The notes below the pieces were generated by a model. It saw nothing but the letters and a program-made list of their open reading frames with translations. It did no database searches and was not told the origin of the DNA. A program made the position numbers and the translations under genes. Source: Methylosinus sp. PW1 (GTDB lineage Bacteria; Pseudomonadota; Alphaproteobacteria; Rhizobiales; Beijerinckiaceae). Taken from it: a DNA stretch of 64,000 nt. Positions 1 through 9,261 of this stretch are shown piece after piece. How positions within the stretch are numbered: the stretch's first letter is position 1; every line of letters starts with the position of its first letter. Location: assembly GCF_000745215.1 (NCBI RefSeq), contig NZ_JQNK01000009.1, positions 2,170,001-2,234,000 on the forward strand. The letters are read 5' to 3'.

Positions 1-453
1 GGCGGCGGGATAAAGAAGGTTCTGGACCGTTTCGCCGGACGGCCCTTCTTCATCTGCAACACCGACGCTTTCTGGATCGGCGCGCGCGCCGATAATCTGC
101 GCCGCCTCGCCGATCTCTGGGACCCGGAGATCATGGACATCGCTCTGCTGCTGGCGCCGCGCCTCGGCAGCGTCGGCGTCGATTGGGACGGCGATTTTCA
201 TCGGGCGGCGGACGGCCGGCTGACGAAGCGCGCCGTGGGGGAGACCGCGGATTTCGTCTATGCCGGAATAGGCGTCGTCAAGCCGCAATTGTTCGAGACT
301 GTCGAGCAGGATGTGTTTCCCCTCGCGCCGTTTTTCTTTCGCGCGGCGGAGCAGGGGCGGCTCTTCGGCGCGCCGCTCGACGGCAAATGGCTGCATGTCG
401 GCACGATGGCGGCGATAGAGGAAGCCGAGCGCGCCGTCGCCGCGGCGGGCTGA
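1..453 (+). CDS. Sugar-1-phosphate nucleotidyltransferase, C-terminal part (MurU-like)
   Basis: The gene is open from the first base of the window, so the N-terminus with the pyrophosphorylase G-rich loop is missing. The visible 150 residues contain the segment FICNTDAFW (around residues 17-25), where the aspartate of NTD is the expected metal/sugar-nucleotide ligand of NTP_transferase enzymes. Further on come the FVYAGIGVVKPQLF and GKWLHVGT segments found near the end of MurNAc-1-phosphate uridylyltransferases and related enzymes. A role in sugar-nucleotide formation, probably peptidoglycan recycling, is inferred from family resemblance; the usual partner kinase would lie outside the window. 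Mannose-1-phosphate guanylyltransferase-like function is the main alternative. Confidence 0.75.
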   Translation, partial: GGGIKKVLDRFAGRPFFICNTDAFWIGARADNLRRLADLWDPEIMDIALLLAPRLGSVGVDWDGDFHRAADGRLTKRAVGETADFVYAGIGVVKPQLFETVEQDVFPLAPFFFRAAEQGRLFGAPLDGKWLHVGTMAAIEEAERAVAAAG

Positions 454-637
454 TCGCGCCGAATCGCAGGGGACGGCGGGATCCGCCAGAGTTTCTTTAC
501 CCAGATGCGCCTTCGCCGGCTCGTAGCGCGAAGACTCGGCTTTTTATGACTTCGAGAGCGTGGCATAGTCGATGCTACGCTCCAGCTGGATTCTGCCGCT
601 CACCACAATTTTGACGCTCACGGGACCGTGAACCGCG

Positions 638-1813
638 ATGATCGAATTGGCGCCGACCTTGTTTTTATTCGGCGCCTTCATGCTGTCGCTGCTGGGCGTC
701 TTTCTCTATGCGATCTGGCGAGGAGACGAAGAGGCGCAAGAGCTCTGGTGGTGGTCCGCCGTTTTCGCGACCGCCGGCGCCGCGGCGCTCACCTACGCCT
801 TCCGCAACGAGGCCGAATGGCTGTCGATCATTTTCGGCAATGCGCTCAATATGTGGTCTTGCGGCCTGCTCTGGACAGGCGTCGTCGTCTTCGTCGAGAA
901 GCCCGTTCGCCTGCCGCTCGCTCTTCTCGGCGGCGCGATCTGGATCGCCGGCCTCTGGCGCATGGGCATTCACATGCGCATCGCGGAAACGGCGGCGATC
1001 TCGGCGGTCTATGAAGCCGCCGCGGCCTGGGAATTGTTCCGCTACAATCGGATCCGCGAGCAGCGTCTCGTCTCGTCGCGCGTGACGGCCTGGATCATCG
1101 CTCTCCAGGCCGCGCTCGATTTCGCGCTCGCGGTCGCCGCGCCCTTTCTCGTGGTGGACAATGAGAGCTTTCTCACCAGCCCTTACCTCAAGGCTCGTTT
1201 TCTCGAGCTCTCGGGCTTCGTCGCCATTCTCGGCTTTCTGGTGGCGACGCTCTCCAAAGAGCGCCTCGCCAAGCGAAGAGAAGTCGCGGCGATGATCGAT
1301 CCGCTGACCGGCCTTCCCAATCGGCGAGCTTTCGAACGGGCGGTCGAGCGCGCGAAGCGGTCGGCCCCTGCGCCGTCGACGGCGGTGCTCGTCTTCGATC
1401 TCGACAATTTCAAATATATCAACGACCGCTTCGGCCATGCCGAGGGCGACCGCGTGCTGGCCGTCTTCGGCGCGACGGCGACGCGAAACACGCGATCGAG
1501 CGACATGCTGGCGCGCATCGGCGGCGAGGAATTCGTCGCCATCCTCTCTCCGGCCGATCGGACGAGCGCATTGGCGATCGCCGAACGCATTCGCTCGGCT
1601 TTCATCCACGACGCAGCGCATCTCGCGGACGGCGCGGCGACCGTCAGCGTCGGCGTCACCGTGCTCGAGGATGCGACGCCGGATCTCGCCGCCATGACCC
1701 GCGTCGCCGACGATGCGCTCTATCGCGCCAAGGCGGAGGGGCGCAATCGCGTGATCTTCGCCGGCGCGCAACGACGTGGCGATGCAGGCATCCTGAGCGT
1801 AACAGCGCGTTAA
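638..1813 (+). CDS. Membrane-anchored GGDEF diguanylate cyclase
   Basis: A 391-residue protein that should make cyclic di-GMP from two GTP at the inner membrane. Roughly the first 200 residues form about six hydrophobic segments and serve as an uncharacterised membrane sensor. The catalytic GGDEF domain follows, with the DPLTGLPNRR entry motif near residue 222 and the active-site motif GGEEF at 295-299. RSSD lies exactly five residues before it, a good RxxD inhibitory site, so product feedback is likely. No EAL domain is present. The ATG at 638 is used; a GTG ten bases upstream is out of frame. It stands alone, with 183 bases of featureless sequence (454-637) upstream. Confidence 0.93.
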   Translation: MIELAPTLFLFGAFMLSLLGVFLYAIWRGDEEAQELWWWSAVFATAGAAALTYAFRNEAEWLSIIFGNALNMWSCGLLWTGVVVFVEKPVRLPLALLGGAIWIAGLWRMGIHMRIAETAAISAVYEAAAAWELFRYNRIREQRLVSSRVTAWIIALQAALDFALAVAAPFLVVDNESFLTSPYLKARFLELSGFVAILGFLVATLSKERLAKRREVAAMIDPLTGLPNRRAFERAVERAKRSAPAPSTAVLVFDLDNFKYINDRFGHAEGDRVLAVFGATATRNTRSSDMLARIGGEEFVAILSPADRTSALAIAERIRSAFIHDAAHLADGAATVSVGVTVLEDATPDLAAMTRVADDALYRAKAEGRNRVIFAGAQRRGDAGILSVTAR

Positions 1814-1903
1814 CCAAAGCGCATCCATACTGCCCCTACGTGCCGTGAGCCTCGCCGCGTGACGCGGGCGGCCGGCGCACGCCACGCTTGTCTCAGGGCC
1901 GTC

Positions 1904-3394
1904 ATGGGCGAGATCATCGAATCGTTAGTGATCGGCGCGGGGCCTGCGGGCCTCACCGCCGCTTATGTTCTGGCGAAGAACGGCCACGAGGTTCTCGTCC
2001 TCGAGCAGGACCGATCCTATGTCGGCGGCATCAGCCGCACCGCGAGCTACAAGGGCTTTCTCTTCGACATAGGCGGCCATCGCTTCTTCTCGAAATCGAA
2101 AGAGATCGTCGATCTGTGGGACGAGATCCTCCCGCATGATTTTATCGAGCGGCCGCGTCTGTCGCGCATCTTCTATCGCGAGAAATTCTACGCCTATCCG
2201 CTGAAGGCCTTCGAGGCGCTGAAGAATCTCGGGCTCTTCGAGAGCGCGCTGTGCATGGCGTCCTTCGCCTTCGCCAAGGCCTTTCCGGTGAAGGAGCCGC
2301 GCTCCTTTCATCAATGGGTGCGCAATCAGTTCGGCGAGCGGCTGTTCGGCATTTTCTTCAAGACCTATACCGAAAAAGTGTGGGGCATGAGCTGCGACGA
2401 TATCTCCGCCGATTGGGCGGCGCAGCGCATCAAGGGCCTCAGCCTCGGCGCGGCGATCATCGACGGCTTGCGCCGCTCCTTGAAGCTCCGCAAATCCAGC
2501 AACGCCGCGAAGACGCTGATCGAATCCTTCCGCTATCCGCGTCGCGGCCCCGGCATGATGTGGGAAGCCGCCGCGCGCAAGATGCAGAAGCTCGGCGGCG
2601 GTCTGCGAATGGGCTGCAAGGTCGAGCAGCTCGCTTTCGATGAAGCGAGCGGAATTTGGACCGTCGCGACGCGCGATGCGCAAGGCGTCGTCGAGACGCA
2701 TCGCGCGCGCAATGTGCTCTCCTCCGCGCCGCTGCGCGAGGTGATGAATGCGCTGACGCCGACGCCGCTCAGCCTCTTCAATGCGCGCGCGCTCGCCTAT
2801 CGCGATTTTCTCACCGTCGTGCTGATCGGACGGCCGCAGGAGGAGTTCCCCGACAATTGGATCTATATTCATGATCCGTCGGTGAAGGTCGGCCGCGTGC
2901 AGAATTTCAAATCCTGGTCGCCGGAGATGATCGCGGACGGCGTCTCCACTTGTCTCGGCCTCGAATATTTCTGCTTCGAGGGCGATGGATTGTGGAACGC
3001 TGCGGATGCCGATCTCATCGCGCTCGCCAAGGACGAGATCGCGAAGATCGGCCTCATGACGGCGGAGGATGTGCGCGACGCCTGTGTCGTGCGTCAGGCC
3101 AAGGCCTATCCGGTCTATGACGATTCCTACGCCGCCAATGTGCAGGCGATTCGTCTCGAGCTGGCGGCGCGCTATCCGGGCCTGCATCTCGTCGGCCGCA
3201 ACGGCATGCACAAATACAACAACCAGGATCATGCGATGATGACCGGCATGTTGACCGCGCTCAACATCATCGCCGGCCGCGCCGTCTATGACGTCTGGGG
3301 CGTGAACGAGGACGCCGAATATACGGAAGCCGGCGTCTCCGGCGCGCAGCAGGCGCTGGCGAGCGAACGTCTCGTGCCGAAGCGGGTCGCTTGA
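1904..3394 (+). CDS. FAD-dependent oxidoreductase, UDP-galactopyranose-mutase/amine-oxidase type
   Basis: A 496-residue soluble flavoprotein. The N-terminal Rossmann fold carries GAGPAG at 11-16 and ends with an acidic residue, E34 in VLEQ, that binds the FAD ribose. The GGISRT and DIGGHRFF segments are typical of the amine oxidase / protoporphyrinogen oxidase / UDP-galactopyranose mutase superfamily. The ATG at 1904 is preferred because the Rossmann strand begins right after it; a GTG at 1859 would add 15 poorly hydrophobic residues. The next gene starts two bases after its stop, and a membrane glycosyltransferase follows, so a role in making an unusual sugar for surface polysaccharide is inferred. 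The substrate is not readable from sequence. Confidence 0.85.
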   Translation: MGEIIESLVIGAGPAGLTAAYVLAKNGHEVLVLEQDRSYVGGISRTASYKGFLFDIGGHRFFSKSKEIVDLWDEILPHDFIERPRLSRIFYREKFYAYPLKAFEALKNLGLFESALCMASFAFAKAFPVKEPRSFHQWVRNQFGERLFGIFFKTYTEKVWGMSCDDISADWAAQRIKGLSLGAAIIDGLRRSLKLRKSSNAAKTLIESFRYPRRGPGMMWEAAARKMQKLGGGLRMGCKVEQLAFDEASGIWTVATRDAQGVVETHRARNVLSSAPLREVMNALTPTPLSLFNARALAYRDFLTVVLIGRPQEEFPDNWIYIHDPSVKVGRVQNFKSWSPEMIADGVSTCLGLEYFCFEGDGLWNAADADLIALAKDEIAKIGLMTAEDVRDACVVRQAKAYPVYDDSYAANVQAIRLELAARYPGLHLVGRNGMHKYNNQDHAMMTGMLTALNIIAGRAVYDVWGVNEDAEYTEAGVSGAQQALASERLVPKRVA

Positions 3395-3395
3395 C

Positions 3396-3827
3396 GTGTC
3401 GACGCATCGCGTCTTCGCCGCGACGCGCTTGCTGCGCGATCTCGTCGCCTATGGGCTGGCGAGCGGCGCGGCGCTGGCGCTCGACTATGGGCTATTGCTG
3501 CTCTGTCATAAGACGCTCGGCATTCCCTATCTCATCGCAGCGGCGATCGGCTTTTGCGGCGGGCTCGCGCTCGTCTATGCGCTCAGCATAGCGGTGGTGT
3601 TCCGTGATCGGCGCAGCGTGCGGCCGGCGTCGGAATTCACGCTCTTCTGCGTCATCGGCCTCGCCGGCTTGCTCGTCACCGAGGCGCTGATGCTCCTCCT
3701 CGTCGGCCGTCTCGGCTTCGATCCCGCCTTTGCGAAAATTCCGACGGCGGGCGTCGTCTTCCTGTTCAATTTCACCGCGCGCCGCGCGCTTCTGTTCTCG
3801 GCGCCGGCCGCCAAGGCCTCTGCGTGA
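3396..3827 (+). CDS. GtrA-family small membrane protein
   Basis: A 143-residue protein with four predicted membrane helices and a basic cytoplasmic turn (FRDRRSVRP) in the middle, the pattern of GtrA/DPMS-like proteins. These move or help present polyprenyl-phosphate-linked sugars across the inner membrane. It begins at a GTG two bases after the stop of the flavoprotein gene. Its own stop overlaps the GTG of the following glycosyltransferase-like gene by four bases, so the three are almost certainly one transcript. Assignment rests on size, topology and context; the lipid-linked substrate is unknown. Confidence 0.8.
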   Translation: MSTHRVFAATRLLRDLVAYGLASGAALALDYGLLLLCHKTLGIPYLIAAAIGFCGGLALVYALSIAVVFRDRRSVRPASEFTLFCVIGLAGLLVTEALMLLLVGRLGFDPAFAKIPTAGVVFLFNFTARRALLFSAPAAKASA

Positions 3828-5626
3828 GCGCGCTCGCCGCCGAAACGGCGCGCGTCCATGTGCGGACGCGTCGGGAAATTCCGCTTCTCGCCGCCATTAT
3901 CCCAGCGCTCGCCGGCGCTGCGCTATTGACGCTCCCTCGCGCGCGCGCCGTGTGGAGCGCTGGCGAATTCTACGATTCCGACGACGCCATGCGCGCCGTG
4001 CAGCTGCGCGATCTGCTCGCCGGCCAATCCTGGTTCGATATGACGGCGCGAAGGCTCGATCCGCCGGACGGGCTCTTCATGCATTGGTCGCGCATCGTCG
4101 ATACGCCGCTCGCCGCGCTCGATCTGATGTTCGGGCTGCTGCTCGCGCCGGAGATGGCGGAGCGGGCGACGCGGCTCGCCTTTCCCATTCTCTGCCTCGC
4201 TCTGCTCTTCGCGCTCGCCGCTTTTGCCGCGCGAGTCGTGGCGGATCGTCCGGCGCGCATGCTCGCCGTCTGGCTGGTCTTTCTCTCGGCGCCGATGTTC
4301 ATGCAATTCACGCCGGGCCGCATCGATCATCACGCGCCGCAGATCGTGCTGCTGATGGCGACATTCGGCCTTATCGCGCTCGGCCTCGGCTCCAAGCGTC
4401 CTCTGGCGCTCGCGGCCGCCGCGGCGCCGCTCGCTCTGTCGCTCGCGATCAGCCTCGAGAATCTTCCCTTCTTCATCGTGCTGCTGGCGGCGCCGGCGAT
4501 CCTCTTCCTCATCGAAGGCGTGGCGGCGTCGCGCCGCCTTCTCTCATTCGCTCTCGGTCTGCTCGTCTTCGCGCCGCTCGCTTACGCGGCGACTGTCGCG
4601 CCGTCGCGCTATGGCCTCTCGGCCTGCGACGCCTATTCGGCCGTCCATATTCGCGCCATCCTCGTCGGCGCGCTCGGCTTCGCGGCGCTGTCCGCCGCCG
4701 CGCCGCGCCTCGAGACGTTTGCGCGCCGCGCCATCGCGCTCGGTCTCGTCGGCGCGGCGGCGCTCGGGGCGCTCGTCGCCAGCGCGCCGCAATGTCTCGG
4801 CGATCCGCTGGTCGGGCTCGATCCGCTGCTGCGCGATCTCTGGCTTTCCCATGTCACCGAGGCCAAGCCGCTGAAGGCTTTTGTTTCCGATCCGGCCCTG
4901 ATGGTCTCCACCGCGGCGCCGGTGCTGCTCGGCCTCCTCGCCGCCATTGTCCTCGCCTGGCGGGAGCGCGGCCTCGCGCGTGGGCGCTGGGCCATGCTCG
5001 CCGCGGCGATCCTCGTCGGCTTCGCCGCGGCGCTTTGGCAGATTCGCGTCTTCTCCTCGGTCACGCCGCTGGCCATGGTCGCGCTCGCCGGCGCGGCGGC
5101 CGCGCTATCGGCGCGCCTCGCTCATGTCATGCCGCTGCTGCGCTGGCTCTCGATCGGCCTGCTCTGCCTCTTCGTCTCGCCCATGGGCCTCGCTCTGGTG
5201 CTGCAGTCGGACGGCGAGGCCGCCCCGCGCGAGACCCGCCGCACCTGCCTCGAGGCCGCGGCCTTCTCTGGCCTCGCGGCGCTGCCGCCGGCGCGCATCG
5301 TCGCGCCGGTCGATATGGGCGCGCATATTCTCGCCTTCACGCCGCATCATGTCTTCGCCGCGCCCTATCATCGCGACAATCGCGGCAATCGCCTCGCGGT
5401 CGACGCTTTTCTGGCCGACCCTGCCGCGGCCGAGCGCCTGCTGCGCGCCGCTGGCGCCGAGCTGCTGCTCTGGTGCGACGGCGGCGAGACCGGCAACGCC
5501 CTCATCGAGCGCGCGCCCCATGGGCTGGCGGCCGCCCTCGCGCGTGGCGAGAGCCCCCCCTTTCTCGAGAAAATCCCACTCGAGCGCTCGCCTTTCCATG
5601 TTTTCGCCCTGCGTCTTGCGCAATAA
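3824..5626 (+). CDS. Polytopic membrane protein, glycosyltransferase-like
   Basis: A 600-residue protein with about a dozen hydrophobic helices. The first long loop holds the acidic pair GEFYDSDDAMR (around residue 50) and, further on, GLFMHWSRIVDTP. In GT-C fold glycosyltransferases an acidic motif in the first periplasmic loop is catalytic. The C-terminal 120 residues look soluble and probably periplasmic. It starts at a GTG overlapping the GtrA-like gene by four bases (translational coupling), so a lipid-linked sugar supplied by that protein is the likely donor. No close named family is recognised; GT-C membership is an inference from topology and the acidic loop. Confidence 0.65.
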   Translation: MSALAAETARVHVRTRREIPLLAAIIPALAGAALLTLPRARAVWSAGEFYDSDDAMRAVQLRDLLAGQSWFDMTARRLDPPDGLFMHWSRIVDTPLAALDLMFGLLLAPEMAERATRLAFPILCLALLFALAAFAARVVADRPARMLAVWLVFLSAPMFMQFTPGRIDHHAPQIVLLMATFGLIALGLGSKRPLALAAAAAPLALSLAISLENLPFFIVLLAAPAILFLIEGVAASRRLLSFALGLLVFAPLAYAATVAPSRYGLSACDAYSAVHIRAILVGALGFAALSAAAPRLETFARRAIALGLVGAAALGALVASAPQCLGDPLVGLDPLLRDLWLSHVTEAKPLKAFVSDPALMVSTAAPVLLGLLAAIVLAWRERGLARGRWAMLAAAILVGFAAALWQIRVFSSVTPLAMVALAGAAAALSARLAHVMPLLRWLSIGLLCLFVSPMGLALVLQSDGEAAPRETRRTCLEAAAFSGLAALPPARIVAPVDMGAHILAFTPHHVFAAPYHRDNRGNRLAVDAFLADPAAAERLLRAAGAELLLWCDGGETGNALIERAPHGLAAALARGESPPFLEKIPLERSPFHVFALRLAQ

Positions 5627-5652
5627 TATCCGGCGCATCGCCGCTCCCGCCA

Positions 5653-5756
5653 CTAGACTCATTCGGGTTCGAATTGAACCCGAATGAGTCTAGATCTCCT
5701 TGTTTGCTCGTGTTTTCTTCACGCGAACCGGTTCCCACTTCGCTCGAAAACACTCT
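5653..5756. repeat. Dispersed palindromic repeat, copy 1 (104 bp)
   Basis: Two parts: an 18-bp perfect inverted repeat (arms 5653-5670 and 5676-5693, loop 5671-5675) and an adjoining conserved block 5700-5756 containing the core CGCGAACCGGTTCCCAC. A second copy in the opposite orientation lies at 24511-24613. The two stems differ at two paired positions, each compensated on the partner arm. It lies between two same-strand genes. Confidence 0.85.
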
Positions 5757-5776
5757 ATAGGAATCCGATACCGCCC

Positions 5777-6763
5777 ATGTCCGCATCGCTGATCGATCGC
5801 CGCCGGCTCCTCCTCGCCGCTTCCAGTCTGCCCTTCGCCCGGCCGTCCTTTGCGCAGCAGGCGCTGGAGGCGGAGGAGGATCTGCAAGTGCGGATCGAGA
5901 ACCGATCCACGCCCGAGCTCTGCGCCGAGAAGGACAATATCGAGCTGGATTTCGTCTCGCCGCAGGTGCGGCGCATGCGCGTGCAGGCGGTTCATCCCTC
6001 CTATATCGGCATGATCGGCTCGGACCGCTGGGCGCCGGATTGGACGAGCTGCGATCTCTCGCACGACTCCAAATTCGCCGCCGACGCGCGCCGCCTCACC
6101 TTTTGGGAGACGCCGGAATTCTGGCTGGTCGGCTACACTTTCCCCTCCTTCTGGCGGCCCAATGACGTGCCCGTGCGCGTCGGCGACCGGGTGGAGAAGG
6201 GCTTTCATCTCGTGCAGCTGTGGATGACCTATCGCGAGCGCGCGGAGGAAATTCTGGTCTTCTATCCGCCGGACGGCTATTGGCGTGCGCGCCCGCTGCC
6301 TTTCGAGGACATGCGCTGGACGGCCTATGGCTCCTCCTTCCTCATCGGCCCGGTGGAGGTGCAGGAGCGCCCCATCGTCGCGCTGAAGGAAATCGTCTTC
6401 GATCCGCAGACGCGCAGCTTCACCCTGCGTTTCCGTCGCGGCGGCGAGGCGAAGATTCGTCTCGGCTCCATCGATCAGGACCGCATCGTGCTCGATGTCT
6501 CCTATAGCGACGCAATGCCGGACAGCCTGCCCTTCGCCTCGCTGCGGTCCATGTACACCACGCAATCGATGAGCGACGCTGCTCTGGTCGCCTGGCGCAC
6601 GAAGCGCGGCATAGGCTGGCAGGAGGCGCCGGTCATCGGCTTTCCCGGCGCGCCGGCGACGGAAATCTGGCTCGGCCGACATATGCCGTCGCGGCACAAT
6701 CTCTCGGCGCCGGACATGGTGTTCGGCAAGTTTCAATCGACGGCGACGACGGCGGTCAAATGA
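5777..6763 (+). CDS. Exported protein of unknown function with Tat-like leader
   Basis: A 328-residue protein. The N-terminus has consecutive arginines followed by a hydrophobic stretch (DRRRLLLAASSLPFA) and an FAQQA cleavage-like site near residue 26. This resembles a twin-arginine or general signal peptide, so export to the periplasm is likely. The rest is mostly beta-rich with many tryptophans and aromatic residues and no catalytic motif I recognise. The ATG at 5777 is chosen because an upstream ATG at 5684 would be encoded inside the dispersed repeat. Its stop overlaps the start of the following membrane acyltransferase by four bases, suggesting the two act together. Confidence 0.7.
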   Translation: MSASLIDRRRLLLAASSLPFARPSFAQQALEAEEDLQVRIENRSTPELCAEKDNIELDFVSPQVRRMRVQAVHPSYIGMIGSDRWAPDWTSCDLSHDSKFAADARRLTFWETPEFWLVGYTFPSFWRPNDVPVRVGDRVEKGFHLVQLWMTYRERAEEILVFYPPDGYWRARPLPFEDMRWTAYGSSFLIGPVEVQERPIVALKEIVFDPQTRSFTLRFRRGGEAKIRLGSIDQDRIVLDVSYSDAMPDSLPFASLRSMYTTQSMSDAALVAWRTKRGIGWQEAPVIGFPGAPATEIWLGRHMPSRHNLSAPDMVFGKFQSTATTAVK

Positions 6764-7665
6764 CCGCGCGGCTCTTATGGCTGGATGTCGCGCGCGGCCT
6801 CGCCGTGCTGGCGATGTTCGCCTTTCACTTCGGCTGGGATCTCGGCCATTTCGGCCATATCGATCCCGACATTCCCTATACGGACGCTTTTAAGGCGTTC
6901 GGCCATGCGATCGCGGCGAGCTTTCTCTTCATCGCCGGCGTGTCGCTGACTCTCGCGCATGTGACGGCGTTTCGCGCGCGCGCCTATTGGCGCCGGCTCG
7001 CTCTGCTCATCGGCGCCGCGCTGCTGGTGAGCGCTGGGACCTATATCGCCTTCCCGTCGAGCTTCGTCTTTTTCGGCATTCTGCATTGCATAGCGGCGGC
7101 GAGCCTGCTCGCTCTGCCTTTCCTGCGGCTGCCCTGGCCGGCGGCTTTCGCCGCGGGCTTCGCCTTGGTCATCGCATCCTTCTTCGCGCGCGCGTCTTTC
7201 TTCGATGCGCCGTGGTTCTGGTGGACGGGGCTTTCGACCTTCGAGCCGATGACCAATGATTATCGCCCGCTCGCGCCCTGGGCGGGGGCGCTGCTCTTCG
7301 GCGTCGGCGCGGGGAAGCTGGCGCGTCTACGCCCGGCGACCGTCGCCAGCACGCAAGGCAATGTGGCGACGCGGGCCGTCGCCTTGCTCGGGCGGCGTAG
7401 CCTCGCGCTCTATCTCCTGCATCAGCCTTTGTTCTTCGCCAGCTTCACCGCCGTCGCCATGCTGCTCGCGCCGATGCAGAATGCGCGTTTCGAGGAAGCC
7501 TGCCGCGCGCAATGCGTGGCGTCCGGCGCCAATGCTCGAAAATGCGAGACGGCCTGCGATTGCGCGGCGCGTGAGGCGGCGCGGGAGGATGCGCTGCCCG
7601 ACGCCACGACCGACGAAGGCCGCGCGCGTCTCGAGCGCATCGCGCGCGCCTGCGTGGTGAAATAG
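6760..7665 (+). CDS. HGSNAT_cat/DUF1624-type membrane acyltransferase
   Basis: A 301-residue integral membrane protein with about seven helices. The opening WLDVARGLAVLAMFAFHFGWDL matches the start of the heparan-alpha-glucosaminide N-acetyltransferase-like family, where the histidine in the first helices is the acetyl-carrying residue. FLFIAGVSLTL and LYLLHQPLFF further support it. The C-terminal 60 residues are soluble and contain five cysteines (CRAQC, CETACDC), an unusual cluster that may bind metal or form disulphides. It starts inside the stop of the exported protein gene (ATGA overlap). The acyl acceptor is unknown. Confidence 0.8.
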   Translation: MTARLLWLDVARGLAVLAMFAFHFGWDLGHFGHIDPDIPYTDAFKAFGHAIAASFLFIAGVSLTLAHVTAFRARAYWRRLALLIGAALLVSAGTYIAFPSSFVFFGILHCIAAASLLALPFLRLPWPAAFAAGFALVIASFFARASFFDAPWFWWTGLSTFEPMTNDYRPLAPWAGALLFGVGAGKLARLRPATVASTQGNVATRAVALLGRRSLALYLLHQPLFFASFTAVAMLLAPMQNARFEEACRAQCVASGANARKCETACDCAAREAAREDALPDATTDEGRARLERIARACVVK

Positions 7666-7690
7666 CTTTGTGCGCCTTGCGCTGCGTCGG

Positions 7691-7782
7691 CCGTCTTCCT
7701 TCTCTCGCGAGCGGGGAGAAGGTGAGGATGAGGGGCTTGGGGCGTTTTCCGTTTGTGGCTCGCGCCCCGAGCCTCTCACCCT
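7691..7782. repeat. GC-rich dispersed hairpin repeat, family A copy 1
   Basis: Contains CTTCCTTCTC, GGGGAGAAGGTG, GATGAGGGGCT and GGGGCGTTTTCCGT, words shared with 34097-34223 and 51239-51362. The inner part folds on itself through GGGGCG and CGCCCC. It lies between two convergent genes and may help end transcription from both sides, although no T-run is present. Confidence 0.75.
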
Positions 7783-7791
7783 GAAAGCGTA

Positions 7792-9198
7792 TCAATCATT
7801 CGGCGCGAGCATATTCTCCGGCCGCACCAGCGCGTCGAATTCGGCGTCCGTCACCTTGCCGGATTTCAGCGCCTCCTCGCGCAAAGTCGTGCCATTGTGA
7901 TGCGCGGCGCGCGCGATCTTCGAGGCCGCGTCATAGCCGATCTTGGGCGCGAGCGCCGTCACCAGCATCAGCGAGCGCTCCAAGAAATTCTTGATATTCG
8001 CCTCGTCCGGCTCGATCCCGTCGATGCAGCGGGTGATGAAGCTGTCGATGCCGTCGGCGAGCAATATTGTCGATTCGAGCAGCGCCGCAGCGATCACCGG
8101 CTTCAAAACGTTCAGCTCGAGATGGCCCTGCGAGGCGGCGAAGGTGATGGTGGCGTTATTGCCGAAGACGCGCGTGCAGACCATGGTCAGCGCTTCGACC
8201 TGGGTCGGATTGACCTTGCCGGGCATGATGGAGGAGCCGGGCTCGTTCTCCGGCAGCTTCAGCTCGGCGAGGCCGGCGCGCGGGCCGCAGCCGAGCAGGC
8301 GAATGTCGCAGCCGATCTTATAGAGGCCGGCGGCGAGCGCATTCAGCGCGCCATGGGCGAAGACGGCGGCGTCATGGGCGGCGAGCGCCTCGAATTTATT
8401 CGGCGCCGTCTGGAACGGCAGGCCGGTCTGCGCCGCGATCTTGGCCGCGACCGCCTCGGCGAAGCCCTTATAGGTGTTGACGCCCGTGCCGACGGCGGTG
8501 CCGCCCTGGGCGAGCAGGAACAAATCCTCGAGCCCCTGGCGGATGCGCTTGGCGCCGAACTCCGCCTGCGCCGCATAGCCGGAAAATTCCTGGCCCAGCG
8601 TCACCGGCGTCGCGTCCTGCAAATGGGTGCGGCCGATCTTGACGATATGCTCGAAGGCCTTGGACTTGGCGGCGAGCGCAGCGTGCAGCCGCTCCACCGC
8701 CGGCAGCAGGCGCTGCGATATGGCGATGGCCGCGGCGACATGAATGGCGGTCGGGAAGCTGTCGTTGGAGGATTGGCCGAGATTGACATGGTCATTGGGG
8801 TGGACCGGCGCCTTGGCTCCGCGGCCGGCGCCCAGCGCCTCATTGGCGCGATTGGCGATCACCTCATTGACGTTCATGTTGGATTGCGTGCCGGAGCCGG
8901 TCTGCCAGACGACGAGCGGGAAATGCGCGTCGAGCTTGCCCTCGATCACCTCGCGGGCGGCGGCGGAAATCGCGGCGGCGACTTCCGGCTTCAGCAGGCC
9001 TTTCTCGAGATTGGCCTCGGCGGCGGCGAGCTTCACCCGCGCCAGCGCATGGACGATCTCGATCGGCATGCGGCCGACGCCGATGGGGAAATTCTGCCGC
9101 GACCGCTCCGTCTGCGCGCCCCAATAGGCGGAGGCCGGAACCTCTATGTCGCCAAAGGAATCGCGCTCGGTTCGGAATTCGGTCGTCTTGTCGGTCAT
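7792..9198 (-). CDS. fumC: Class II fumarate hydratase
   Basis: A 468-residue, iron-independent enzyme that interconverts fumarate and malate in the citric acid cycle, acting as a cytosolic homotetramer. The length is normal for FumC. The superfamily signature [11 protein letters not shown] is near residue 320, and the substrate-binding [12 protein letters not shown] and [11 protein letters not shown] segments occur in the expected order; the catalytic region [10 protein letters not shown] is also present. The start at 9198 gives the canonical [16 protein letters not shown] opening. It ends next to a family A repeat, convergent with the membrane acyltransferase gene. Confidence 0.97.
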   Translation of the reverse strand: MTDKTTEFRTERDSFGDIEVPASAYWGAQTERSRQNFPIGVGRMPIEIVHALARVKLAAAEANLEKGLLKPEVAAAISAAAREVIEGKLDAHFPLVVWQTGSGTQSNMNVNEVIANRANEALGAGRGAKAPVHPNDHVNLGQSSNDSFPTAIHVAAAIAISQRLLPAVERLHAALAAKSKAFEHIVKIGRTHLQDATPVTLGQEFSGYAAQAEFGAKRIRQGLEDLFLLAQGGTAVGTGVNTYKGFAEAVAAKIAAQTGLPFQTAPNKFEALAAHDAAVFAHGALNALAAGLYKIGCDIRLLGCGPRAGLAELKLPENEPGSSIMPGKVNPTQVEALTMVCTRVFGNNATITFAASQGHLELNVLKPVIAAALLESTILLADGIDSFITRCIDGIEPDEANIKNFLERSLMLVTALAPKIGYDAASKIARAAHHNGTTLREEALKSGKVTDAEFDALVRPENMLAPND

Positions 9199-9261
9199 CG
9201 GTCTCGCTCGCGGGAAAATTATCGGGCTCGAGCTTCCCTATGGGGCATTTCGGCCTGTCTA

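Noticed and set aside
1925..3232. Minus-strand open frame opposite the flavoprotein gene
   Set aside because: Shadow frame; the plus-strand protein has a full FAD motif set.
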